Source: an uncultured Sphingomonadales bacterium | GTDB taxonomy: Bacteria; Pseudomonadota; Alphaproteobacteria; Sphingomonadales; Sphingomonadaceae | Assembly: GCA_903834285.1 (NCBI GenBank) | Contig: CAILIO010000354.1 | Coordinates: 1 to 32,001 of the forward strand | Length of the DNA stretch: 32,001 nucleotides | Reading direction: 5' to 3' | In this document: one piece after another, positions 24,741 to 32,001 of the stretch | Position numbering within the stretch: position 1 is the stretch's first letter | Layout of the letters: each line of letters opens with the position of its first letter | Program-made: the position numbers and the translations under genes | The notes under the pieces: model-generated | What the model was told of the DNA's origin: nothing | What the model saw: the letters and a program-made list of their open reading frames with translations, nothing else | Databases searched by the model: none

Positions 24741-27350
24741 ATGCGTTTATCATCCGTTTTGGTTCTGCTTTTGGCAGGGCTTTCACCGCTCTGTGCCGTT
24801 TCGGCCACGGCCGGCGAGGTCCCTAGGCGCATCTACATCGCGCCTGATGATCACACCGACTACTTGTGGGCGGCGACGGCGGAAGCCTATTCGAACTACT
24901 TCCCGCGCGCGCTCGACGCCTATCTCGACCAGATAGATGCCACTGCGACACTTCCGGCGGACCAGCAGGCGCGCTGGAACACCGATGGCTCGCTGTGGAT
25001 GTGGGAATATGAGCGCCAGCGCACCCCGGCGCAGATGCAGCGGCTGATGAACCGCGTGCGCGACGGGCATATCTCTATGCCGCTCAACACGCTGGTCGAG
25101 GTGCGCGGGGCGATGCCGCTCGAGGCGCAGCTGCGCGACATGTACTACGCCGGGCGACTGGAGCGCCGCTTTGGCCTGCGCTTTGCGCTGGGCATTGCGA
25201 TGGAGAACCAGACGCAGCCGCTGGGGCTGGGCTCTGTTTTTGCGGGCGCCGGTGCGCGCTACAGCTGGAAGGGCGTCTGTGCCTGCGCGACGCAAGTGAG
25301 TGCCTCGGGCCTGCGGCTCAGGCCGGCCTACTGGTGGACCGGCCCGGATGGCTCGCGCCTGCTGACCAAGTGGATGTCGCTGGAGCACAAGCTGCCCTCG
25401 GCGATCGATGGGAACGGCAATGAGGGCCCCGGCGGCTATGCCGAGGCGCGCTACCCGCGCGAAGTGATACCTTTCGTCAGCAGCGACACGACGTTCCGCA
25501 GCCACTGGCCTTATGACGTGATCGGCCTTGTCGGGCAGGGCTGGGACGATGCCGAGAAGATCGTGCCGTTAAGCGACCGGACCAACAGCTTTCCTGCCGT
25601 GGCGAAAGACCTGTCGGACGCCTCGCGCCGCGTGATCGTCTCCAATACGGAAGACTTTTTCCGCGATTTCGAGAAGACTTATGGCGCCGGGCTGCCTTCG
25701 GAGCAGGTCAGCTACGGCAACGAGTGGGAACTCGCTGTGGCCGCGCTTGCCGAGAAATCCGCGCGGGTGCGCCGCGCGGTCGAAAAGCTGCGCAGCGCCG
25801 AGGCCCTGGCGACCGTGGTCGCGTTGCAGGACGCGAGTTTCCTGGCCGGCCGCGAGACGGCTCGCGATGCGGCGTGGCGCGCGATGGGGCTCTATTTCGA
25901 GCACGATATCGTTGGCGGGGGGTATGTCGGCGATGGTCCGCGCCTTGTCTTCCAGGAAGCGCAGGCCGCCGCGATCGAGCGCTATGTCGATACATTGCTC
26001 GCCGATGCGACGGCGCGGATGAGCCAGCTTGTTTCGGCGGGCACAGCGGGCAAGCGCTTCTTCGTGTTCAATCCGCTGGGCTTTGCCCGCACCGCGCCCG
26101 CCGAGGTGGCGTATCCTGGCACAGGGCCGTTCAGCGTGGTGATGGCGGGATCGGCCAGCCCGGTGCCGGCCGAAGCGGTGGGATCGGGCGCGGGGCGGCG
26201 AATCCGTTTCCTGGCGGCTTCGGTGCCCTCGATCGGCTACCGGCTCTACGAGGTGCGCGATGCGGCGCCCTCATCGGTGCTGCCTGCTACTGCGCGCCTA
26301 GAGGGCGGGGTCCTGATTACTTCGCGCTACCGCATCGTCTTGGACGGGCGGGGGGCGATCCAGTCGCTGGTCGAGCTGGGGCGGAGCGGACGCGAATGGG
26401 TGCGCCCAGACGGTGGCCGTGCGCTCAACGATCTGGGCGAGGGGACTGGCACTGTCGTGCTCGAATCGAACGGGCCCGTATCGGCCACGCTGCGTGCCGA
26501 TATCGCAGGGCCGCAGCCGCGCACCGTGCGGCTCACAGTCTATGCCGGTTCAGGGCGGATCGATCTGGAGAACCGCATCGCGGGTGGCTTCGATGATCTC
26601 AAGACCTACAGCTTCCCCTTCGCGATCGACAAGCCATTGGTGCGGCACGAGGAAGTGGGCGCGGTGATCCCCGCGCGGCAGGCCGATAGCGGCGGATTGA
26701 GCACGCGGACGCAGAACGCGCTCTATGAATGGCTGACGCTGGGCCACTTTGCCGACATGACGGCGGGAACGGGCCGGGAAGGAATCACCCTGTCCAACAG
26801 CGATGCCTACTTCATGCGGCTGGGCGCCTCGGATCCGCATCAGCTCGATACCGTAACCCCGCGGATCGATGTGCTGGCGGGCGGCCGGATCAACGGGCTC
26901 GGCCTGCCGTCGCAGGGCGGGGACGCGCAGTTCCTCCATCGCTTCGCGCTGCTGCCGCATGCGGTCTACAATCAGGCGCAGGCGATGCGTTTCGCGTTGG
27001 ACGCCCAGAACCCGCTGGTGACCGGCGCGGCAACCGGAGCGGCACGCGGTGCACCGCTGGCTTCGCTGGCCTGGAGCCTGCTGGCACCTACCTCCCCCAC
27101 GGCGCTGGTCTGGGCGGTCAAGCCGGCGGAGGAAGGGATCGCGTCAGGGGTGATCGTGCGGCTGTGGAACCAGAGCGCACAGTCTGTTCCGGGGGGCCTG
27201 CGGTTGCAGCAGCGCTATGCAGGGGCCGCGATCCAGCGTACGACGAGCATCGAGACCGATGTCGCCGCGGACGATCCGGTCGCGCTGCCCGATCCAGCCG
27301 CGCTGCGCGGGAATCAGATCGGAACGTTCCGAATCAAGCTTCCCCAATAA
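24741..27350 (+). CDS. GH38-like alpha-mannosidase homologue, exported
   Basis: 869 residues with a signal peptide (about 1-25). The N-terminus has the GH38 opening 'IYIAPDDHTDYLWAA', where H38 and D40 match the zinc ligands of the classical HSHxDPxW motif, although the first His is replaced by Asp. A middle helical domain and a large C-terminal beta region ('RFFVFNPLGFARTAPAEV', 'LDGRGAIQSLVELG') fit the GH38 layout. The segment where the nucleophile aspartate usually sits reads GIAMENQTQPLG (E155, N156) with no Asp, so the enzyme is atypical. It probably acts on mannose-containing or other glycans in the periplasm. Start ATG 24741 has a weak GGAAAAG upstream. Confidence 0.75.
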   Translation: MRLSSVLVLLLAGLSPLCAVSATAGEVPRRIYIAPDDHTDYLWAATAEAYSNYFPRALDAYLDQIDATATLPADQQARWNTDGSLWMWEYERQRTPAQMQRLMNRVRDGHISMPLNTLVEVRGAMPLEAQLRDMYYAGRLERRFGLRFALGIAMENQTQPLGLGSVFAGAGARYSWKGVCACATQVSASGLRLRPAYWWTGPDGSRLLTKWMSLEHKLPSAIDGNGNEGPGGYAEARYPREVIPFVSSDTTFRSHWPYDVIGLVGQGWDDAEKIVPLSDRTNSFPAVAKDLSDASRRVIVSNTEDFFRDFEKTYGAGLPSEQVSYGNEWELAVAALAEKSARVRRAVEKLRSAEALATVVALQDASFLAGRETARDAAWRAMGLYFEHDIVGGGYVGDGPRLVFQEAQAAAIERYVDTLLADATARMSQLVSAGTAGKRFFVFNPLGFARTAPAEVAYPGTGPFSVVMAGSASPVPAEAVGSGAGRRIRFLAASVPSIGYRLYEVRDAAPSSVLPATARLEGGVLITSRYRIVLDGRGAIQSLVELGRSGREWVRPDGGRALNDLGEGTGTVVLESNGPVSATLRADIAGPQPRTVRLTVYAGSGRIDLENRIAGGFDDLKTYSFPFAIDKPLVRHEEVGAVIPARQADSGGLSTRTQNALYEWLTLGHFADMTAGTGREGITLSNSDAYFMRLGASDPHQLDTVTPRIDVLAGGRINGLGLPSQGGDAQFLHRFALLPHAVYNQAQAMRFALDAQNPLVTGAATGAARGAPLASLAWSLLAPTSPTALVWAVKPAEEGIASGVIVRLWNQSAQSVPGGLRLQQRYAGAAIQRTTSIETDVAADDPVALPDPAALRGNQIGTFRIKLPQ

Positions 27351-27472
27351 AAATTTGCTCCGTTTATGCGGAATTTGCCGCCCACGCTCCCCAAGGGCGC
27401 GCGGTCCTGCGGAAATTTCTCAGTATTATCCGCGATGTAGTGTCGTTTCCCGCCAATCTGGCGCAGATCATC

Positions 27473-27487
27473 GTTCCCCTCTTGTTC
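27473..27487 (+). promoter_or_regulatory. LexA (SOS) box of recA
   Basis: GTTCCCCTCTTGTTC matches the alphaproteobacterial LexA consensus GTTC-N7-GTTC exactly and lies 73 bases before the recA start. The second half overlaps the proposed -35 box, so LexA binding would block RNA polymerase. The consensus is established for Rhodobacter, Rhizobium and Caulobacter. Confidence 0.88.
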
Positions 27488-27510
27488 CATCGGAACAAAA
27501 TGGGTACAAG
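27482..27510 (+). promoter_or_regulatory. recA promoter with palindromic -35 region
   Basis: TTGTTC (27482-27487) and TACAAG (27505-27510) are spaced by 17 bases and predict a start near 27517, leaving a leader of about 45 bases with the ribosome site. The -35 region is also part of a perfect inverted repeat, TTGTTCCATCGGAACAA (27482-27498). A TTGACG at 27518 is an alternative -35 but would put the start after the ribosome site. Confidence 0.5.
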
Positions 27511-27545
27511 GCTAGTGTTGACGGTTCATGTCAGCCATCTCTAGC

Positions 27546-27551
27546 AAGGGG
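27546..27551 (+). promoter_or_regulatory. ribosome binding site deciding the recA start
   Basis: AAGGGG is 9 bases before ATG 27561. It favours this start over the in-frame ATG at 27528, which lies upstream of the ribosome site. Confidence 0.75.
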
Positions 27552-27560
27552 AAACAAGCC

Positions 27561-28631
27561 ATGGCGGCGCAGTTGAAGCTTATCCAGGAAGGCAAAGACA
27601 AGAACATGGATCGTCAGAAAGCGCTCGATGCAGCGCTCGCGCAGATTGACAAGGCCTTCGGCAAGGGCTCGGCCATGCGGCTGGGCTCGAAGGAAACGAT
27701 GCAGGTCGAGGCGATTTCGACCGGCTCGCTCGGGCTCGATATCGCGCTCGGCGTCGGCGGCTTGCCGCGTGGCCGCGTGATCGAGATCTACGGGCCGGAA
27801 AGCTCAGGGAAAACAACGCTCGCGCTCCACGTGATCGCCGAGGCCCAGAAGGGCGGCGGCACTGCGGCTTTCGTTGATGCCGAACACGCGCTCGATCCGG
27901 TTTACGCCAAGAAGCTGGGCGTAAACATCAATGAGCTCATCGTCTCGCAGCCCGATACGGGCGAACAGGCGCTGGAGATTGTCGATACGCTGGTGCGCTC
28001 CAATGCGATCGACGTGCTGGTAGTCGATTCGGTCGCCGCGCTGGTTCCGCGTGCCGAGATTGAGGGCGAGATGGGGGACAGCCACGTCGGCCTCCAGGCG
28101 CGCCTCATGTCGCAAAGCTTGCGCAAGCTGACCGGCTCGATCAGCCGCTCGCGCTGCATGGTGATCTTCATCAACCAGCTGCGCATGAAGATCGGCGTGA
28201 TGTACGGCAACCCGGAGACGACGACGGGCGGTAATGCGCTCAAGTTCTACGCCTCGGTCCGCCTCGATATCCGCCGCACCGGCCAGATCAAGGACCGCGA
28301 CGATATCGTCGGCAACGCCACCCGCGTGAAGGTCGTCAAGAACAAGGTTGCCCCGCCGTTCAAGCAGGTCGAGTTCGACATCATGTACGGCGAGGGCATT
28401 TCGAAGATCGGCGAGATTCTCGATCTCGGCGTCAAGGCCGGCATCGTCGAGAAGTCGGGCGCCTGGTTCAGCTACGATTCGATCCGGATCGGGCAGGGCC
28501 GCGAGAACGCCAAGACGTATTTGCGCGAACACAAGGAACTTTGCGACCGGTTGGAAGCCGCGATCCGCGGCCAGACCGACAAGGTCGCCGAAGGGCTGAT
28601 GGCGGGTCCGGACGCGGACGACGACATCTGA
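27561..28631 (+). CDS. recA: recombinase RecA
   Basis: 356 residues, against 353 in E. coli. It forms filaments on single-stranded DNA, drives strand exchange and triggers LexA self-cleavage. Visible: N-terminal helix ([21 protein letters not shown]), Walker A GPESSGKT (78-85), '[21 protein letters not shown]' (Walker B and L1), '[39 protein letters not shown]' region (L2 and core, listed only as landmarks), and an acidic C-terminal tail (PDADDDI). Regulated by the SOS box upstream and ended by an intrinsic terminator downstream. No recX follows. Confidence 0.98.
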   Translation: MAAQLKLIQEGKDKNMDRQKALDAALAQIDKAFGKGSAMRLGSKETMQVEAISTGSLGLDIALGVGGLPRGRVIEIYGPESSGKTTLALHVIAEAQKGGGTAAFVDAEHALDPVYAKKLGVNINELIVSQPDTGEQALEIVDTLVRSNAIDVLVVDSVAALVPRAEIEGEMGDSHVGLQARLMSQSLRKLTGSISRSRCMVIFINQLRMKIGVMYGNPETTTGGNALKFYASVRLDIRRTGQIKDRDDIVGNATRVKVVKNKVAPPFKQVEFDIMYGEGISKIGEILDLGVKAGIVEKSGAWFSYDSIRIGQGRENAKTYLREHKELCDRLEAAIRGQTDKVAEGLMAGPDADDDI

Positions 28632-28686
28632 TCCTTCAGGCGGCGGGGCACCCCGGTCCCCCCCAACTCCGCTGCCAGTCCAAAGA

Positions 28687-28726
28687 CCGGCGCGTTCCCC
28701 GGAAGGAACGCGCCGGTTTTGGTTTT
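28687..28726 (+). terminator. intrinsic terminator of recA
   Basis: CCGGCGCGTTCC (28687-28698) and GGAACGCGCCGG (28705-28716) form a perfect 12-pair stem with a six-base loop (CCGGAA), followed directly by TTTTGGTTTT. It is the clearest Rho-independent terminator in the window and isolates recA from the genes after it. Confidence 0.92.
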
Positions 28727-28876
28727 GGGGCGCGGGGCCACACCCCTGAGGGACCTCGGCGAGTGTTGCCTGACTATCATGGCCTCGCCTCCACCAGACG
28801 CTTTCGTGCCGCGGAGAAAACACCTAGCGTAGACACAACAACCGGCATCGGCCGGACCTTGCCGAAAGGAAATTCC

Positions 28877-29503
28877 ATGTCGATCATCCTCCACCACCTC
28901 AACAACAGCCGGTCGCAGCGCATTCTCTGGCTGCTCGAGGAACTGGGCGTTCCTTATGACCTCAAGATCTACCAGCGCGATGCGGTGACCAACCTTGCAC
29001 CGGCGGAGCTGAAAGCAGTGCACCCGCTCGGCAAGTCGCCGCTGCTCGAGGTCGATGGCCGGGTGATCGAGGAATCAGCGGCGATCGTGCAGTACTTGTG
29101 TGACACGCTCGGCGACGGAAAATGGCAGCCCGCACCGGGCACCGACGACTCGCTGCGCCACAACGAGTTGATGCACTTTGCCGAGGGCTCGGCGATGACG
29201 CCGATCCTGCTCAACCTTTATGTCTCGCGCCTCGGTGAGGCTGGTGCACCGCTGCACGAGCGCATCCACGAGCAGCTCGCCGCCCACTTCGGCTATCTCG
29301 AACAGATCCTGCGTCCTTCGGGCCACTTCATCGGCGATGACTGGACCGGCGCGGATGTCATGCTGAGCTTTCCCGCCGAAGTTGTGGTGATGCAAGGCAT
29401 GAGCGACGCTTATCCGAAGCTTGCGGCCTTCGTCGGGGCGATCCATGCACGGCCCGCTTGGCAGGCGGCGCGCGCCAAGGGTGGTCCCTATTTCGCGACC
29501 TGA
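28877..29503 (+). CDS. glutathione S-transferase family protein
   Basis: 208 residues. The N-terminal thioredoxin-like domain has 'ILHHLNNSRSQRILWLLEELGVPYDL', with a candidate catalytic Ser (S11 or S13), then 'AVHPLGKSPLLEVDGRVIEESAAIVQYL' where the cis-Pro and ES pair bind glutathione. The C-terminal helical domain ends in 'FIGDDWTGADVMLSFPAEVV'. It resembles the GST group of yeast GTT1. AAAGGA precedes ATG 28877 by six bases. It stands after the recA terminator and so has its own promoter, which I cannot place. Confidence 0.92.
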   Translation: MSIILHHLNNSRSQRILWLLEELGVPYDLKIYQRDAVTNLAPAELKAVHPLGKSPLLEVDGRVIEESAAIVQYLCDTLGDGKWQPAPGTDDSLRHNELMHFAEGSAMTPILLNLYVSRLGEAGAPLHERIHEQLAAHFGYLEQILRPSGHFIGDDWTGADVMLSFPAEVVVMQGMSDAYPKLAAFVGAIHARPAWQAARAKGGPYFAT

Positions 29504-29560
29504 CCGATTTTGCCGCATTAACGCTTGCCGGGCGGGGCACCGAGGCATAGCCTCTTTGCC

Positions 29561-30385
29561 ATGACGGGTGCGCAAGATTGGCAGGGCCGGGTCGGCCAGA
29601 ATTGGGCGGCAGAGTGGGAGCGGACCGACCGCAGCTTTGCCGCGCTTACGCCGCACCTCCTTGCGGCAATTGCTGCCAAGCCCGGCACAAGGGTTATCGA
29701 TGTGGGCTGCGGCGCGGGTGAGCTTTCTCTTGCCGTCGCTGCTGCACGGCCCGATGCGCAGGTCACCGGCATCGATATCTCCGGCGAGCTGGTCGAGGCG
29801 GCGCGCAGCCGCGCGGCTGGCCTTGCCAATCTCGGGTTCACGGTGGCGGATGCGGCCGAATGGCAGGCCGGTGGCGCGCCGCCCGATCTCTATGTTTCGC
29901 GACACGGAGTGATGTTCTTTACCGATCCGCCGGCCACTTTCTCACACCTCTCCGCCAGCGCCGCACCCGGCGCGCGCATGGTGTTCTCCTGCTTCCGGCC
30001 AGCTGCGGAAAATCCTTGGGCGATGGACATTGCGCTCATGCTGCCGCCGGGCAAGCCCGGGCCGGCGGTTGATTTTCCACCTGGACCCTTTTCCTTTGCC
30101 GATCCCGATCATGTACGGCGCTGCCTCAAGGGCTGGCGCGACATCCAGTTCCAGCCGCTCGATTTTGCCTATGTCGCGGGATATGGCACCAATCCAGTTG
30201 CTGATGCGCTGTCTTTCTTCAGCCGGATCGGCCCGGCCGCTGCGGCGATCCGCACGCTGCCTGATCAGGCGCGCGCCGCGTTCGAACGGGGCCTGCTCGA
30301 ACTCGTGCAGTCGCGCCACGTTGGCGGCCGGGTGTGCTTTCCAGCCGCAGCCTGGCTGGTGACGGCCACCGCCGACAACCGGTAG
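29561..30385 (+). CDS. class I SAM-dependent methyltransferase
   Basis: 274 residues. A Rossmann-like methyltransferase domain has motif I '[16 protein letters not shown]' near 50-65, the acidic motif II residue in '[15 protein letters not shown]', and a motif IV-like '[15 protein letters not shown]'. The C-terminal third ('[15 protein letters not shown]', '[15 protein letters not shown]') is like ubiquinone/menaquinone-type and other small-molecule methyltransferases of this family. Substrate unknown. ATG 29561 fits the domain but has no Shine-Dalgarno sequence. It starts 57 bases after the GST stop and could be cotranscribed with it. Confidence 0.88.
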   Translation: MTGAQDWQGRVGQNWAAEWERTDRSFAALTPHLLAAIAAKPGTRVIDVGCGAGELSLAVAAARPDAQVTGIDISGELVEAARSRAAGLANLGFTVADAAEWQAGGAPPDLYVSRHGVMFFTDPPATFSHLSASAAPGARMVFSCFRPAAENPWAMDIALMLPPGKPGPAVDFPPGPFSFADPDHVRRCLKGWRDIQFQPLDFAYVAGYGTNPVADALSFFSRIGPAAAAIRTLPDQARAAFERGLLELVQSRHVGGRVCFPAAAWLVTATADNR

Positions 30386-30431
30386 AGGCCTGCCACATGG
30401 GGACAAGCGCGCGGCATTAGCTGAAACGTGC

Positions 30432-30460
30432 TTGTTCCGCGCCGAGGCCTCGCCTAATCG
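30432..30460 (+). promoter_or_regulatory. candidate promoter of alaS, possibly leaderless
   Basis: TTGTTC (30432-30437) and TAATCG (30455-30460) are 17 bases apart. A start seven or eight bases later would fall at or beside the A of ATG 30468, which would explain the missing ribosome site. Both boxes are imperfect matches. Confidence 0.3.
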
Positions 30461-30467
30461 GCTTTTC

Positions 30468-32001
30468 ATGACTTCGACCAACGAAATCCGCCGGTCCTTC
30501 CTCGACTACTTCGGCGCTGCCGGGCACGAGATTGTGCCCTCCGCGCCGCTGGTGCCGTTCAACGACCCGACGCTCATGTTCACCAATGCGGGCATGGTCC
30601 CGTTCAAGAACGTGTTCACGGGGCTTGAAACGCGCGCCACCAAGCGCGCGACGTCGTCGCAAAAGTGCGTTCGCGCAGGCGGCAAGCACAACGATCTCGA
30701 CAATGTCGGCTACACAGCGCGGCACCACACCTTCTTCGAGATGCTCGGCAATTTCTCGTTCGGCGACTACTTCAAGGATCAGGCGATCACCCATGCCTGG
30801 ACCCTGCTGACGCGCGAGTGGGGGCTGCCCAAGGACAAGCTGCTCGTCACCGTCTACCATACCGATGACGAAGCGTTCGGCTTGTGGAAGAAGATCGCGG
30901 GCCTTTCGGACGACCGCATCATCCGGATCCCGACCTCGGACAACTTCTGGTCAATGGGCGATACGGGCCCCTGCGGGCCGTGCTCGGAAATCTTTTACGA
31001 TCACGGCGAGCATATCTTCGGCGGGCCGCCGGGATCGCCCGACGAGGACGGCGACCGTTTCATCGAGATCTGGAACCTCGTGTTCATGCAGTTCGAGCAG
31101 ACTGCCGATGGCACCCGCTCAAACCTGCCGAGCCCCAGCATCGATACCGGCATGGGCATCGAGCGCGTTGCGGCGGTGTTGCAGGGTCAGCACGACAACT
31201 ACGACACCGACACTTTCCGCGCACTGATCGCAGCCTCGGAAAGCCTGACGGCGACCACGGCTGAAGGCGAACGCCGCGCCAGCCACCGCGTGATCGCGGA
31301 CCATTTGCGCTCCTCCAGCTTCCTGCTGGCGGACGGCGTGCTGCCTTCGAACGAAGGGCGCGGCTATGTGCTGCGGCGGATCATGCGCCGCGCCATGCGC
31401 CATGCGCATCTGCTGGGCGCCAAGGAGCCCCTGATGCACCGTCTGGTGGGTTCACTGGTAACCGAGATGGGCCAGGCGTTCCCCGAGCTGGGCCGCGCGC
31501 AGCCGCTGGTCGAAGAGACTTTGCTGCGCGAGGAAGTGCAGTTCCGCCGCACGCTCGCCAACGGGCTGCGTCTGCTCGACGAGGAAGCCGGCGATCTGGG
31601 CGAGGGCGACAGCCTGCCCGGCGAAACGGCGTTCAAGCTCTATGACACCTTTGGCTTCCCCTACGACCTGACCGAGGATGCGCTGCGCGCGCGCGGCATT
31701 TCGGTGGACCGCGCCGGCTTCGAGGCGGCGATGGCGCAGCAGAAGGCGGCGGCGCGCGCGGCGTGGAAGGGCTCCGGCCAGACAGCCGACAGCGAAGTGT
31801 GGTTCGACATTGCCGAGCGCGAAGGCGCCACCGAGTTCACAGGCTATACCGCGAACATCGGCGAGGGCGTGGTCGTCGCGCTGGTGAAGGACGGCAAGGA
31901 AGTGGCCGAGGCCCATGCCGGCGAGGCGGTGACCGTGCTGACCAACCAGACGCCGTTCTACGGCGAAAGCGGCGGTCAGATGGGCGATGCCGGCACGATC
32001 A
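30468..32001 (+). CDS. alaS: alanyl-tRNA synthetase, 3' end outside window
   Basis: The first 511 codons of a protein that is about 880 residues in the family. Class II synthetase; charges tRNA-Ala. The opening '[28 protein letters not shown]' and class II motifs ('[12 protein letters not shown]', '[16 protein letters not shown]', '[20 protein letters not shown]', '[12 protein letters not shown]', '[15 protein letters not shown]') are textbook AlaS. The window ends inside the region before the editing domain ([15 protein letters not shown]), so the editing zinc site is not seen. No Shine-Dalgarno sequence precedes ATG 30468. Confidence 0.98.
   Translation, partial: MTSTNEIRRSFLDYFGAAGHEIVPSAPLVPFNDPTLMFTNAGMVPFKNVFTGLETRATKRATSSQKCVRAGGKHNDLDNVGYTARHHTFFEMLGNFSFGDYFKDQAITHAWTLLTREWGLPKDKLLVTVYHTDDEAFGLWKKIAGLSDDRIIRIPTSDNFWSMGDTGPCGPCSEIFYDHGEHIFGGPPGSPDEDGDRFIEIWNLVFMQFEQTADGTRSNLPSPSIDTGMGIERVAAVLQGQHDNYDTDTFRALIAASESLTATTAEGERRASHRVIADHLRSSSFLLADGVLPSNEGRGYVLRRIMRRAMRHAHLLGAKEPLMHRLVGSLVTEMGQAFPELGRAQPLVEETLLREEVQFRRTLANGLRLLDEEAGDLGEGDSLPGETAFKLYDTFGFPYDLTEDALRARGISVDRAGFEAAMAQQKAAARAAWKGSGQTADSEVWFDIAEREGATEFTGYTANIGEGVVVALVKDGKEVAEAHAGEAVTVLTNQTPFYGESGGQMGDAGTI

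Noticed and set aside
27804..28823. 339-codon open frame opposite recA
   Set aside because: Antisense shadow; composition unlike a real protein and it runs through the recA terminator.
29545..29558. GAGGC-ATA-GCCTC hairpin followed by TTT before the methyltransferase
   Set aside because: A five-pair stem only; it would end transcription right before a start codon, so a terminator role is unlikely.

Overview
The window is a GC-rich, densely packed chromosomal segment with the gene content and protein sequences of an alphaproteobacterium of the order Sphingomonadales, probably Novosphingobium-like. The assignment rests on the CckA hybrid kinase next to smpB, a GTTC-N7-GTTC SOS box before recA, and the style of the RecA, RlmN, DapA and tricorn-like sequences. 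It is inference without a database search. I see no phage, insertion sequence, CRISPR array, tRNA or rRNA, and no convincing new defence or mobile system. Most of the window is housekeeping and ordinary accessory metabolism.

Layout. 1-2178 (minus): a compact run of histidine phosphatase, DUF4169 protein, small unknown protein, IalB-like secreted protein and rlmN. The first four genes overlap by one to four bases at each junction, so they are probably one translationally coupled transcript. 2333-3727 (minus): a DUF427 protein and a dehalogenase/epoxide-hydrolase-like alpha/beta hydrolase. 4005-6002 (plus): a secreted class-C beta-lactamase-like serine hydrolase, convergent with a 1120-residue tricorn-like S41 protease (6088-9450, minus). 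9697-10465: an MFS transporter with its middle deleted, a pseudogene. 10551-11889: tspO, greB and a small acidic protein.

11893-14902: a soluble-type lytic transglycosylase divergent from dapA (lysine/diaminopimelate synthesis), so two cell-wall genes share one 100-base intergenic region. 14924-17395 (minus): a CsgG-like protein with a C-terminal SH3-like segment, and an aldehyde dehydrogenase. 17786-18310 (plus): a small exported protein with a C-terminal tripartite sorting-signal-like tail, followed by a strong hairpin. 18400-20329 (minus): patatin-like phospholipase and D-3-hydroxybutyrate dehydrogenase, probably an operon for storage polymer or ketone-body metabolism.

20513-23558 (plus): smpB (trans-translation) and cckA (CtrA-pathway kinase/phosphatase). 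23577-24569 (minus): an exported metallo-beta-lactamase-fold hydrolase, divergent from a GH38-like alpha-mannosidase homologue (24741-27350). 27473-28726: recA with an SOS box overlapping its likely promoter, and a textbook intrinsic terminator. 28877-32001: a glutathione S-transferase, a SAM-dependent methyltransferase and the first 511 codons of alaS. recA and alaS are near neighbours in many proteobacteria; here two unrelated genes sit between them and no recX is seen.

The items most worth a second look are the internally deleted MFS gene, the variant sorting-signal protein, the atypical GH38 active site, the coupled operon ending in rlmN, and the recA operator/promoter overlap.
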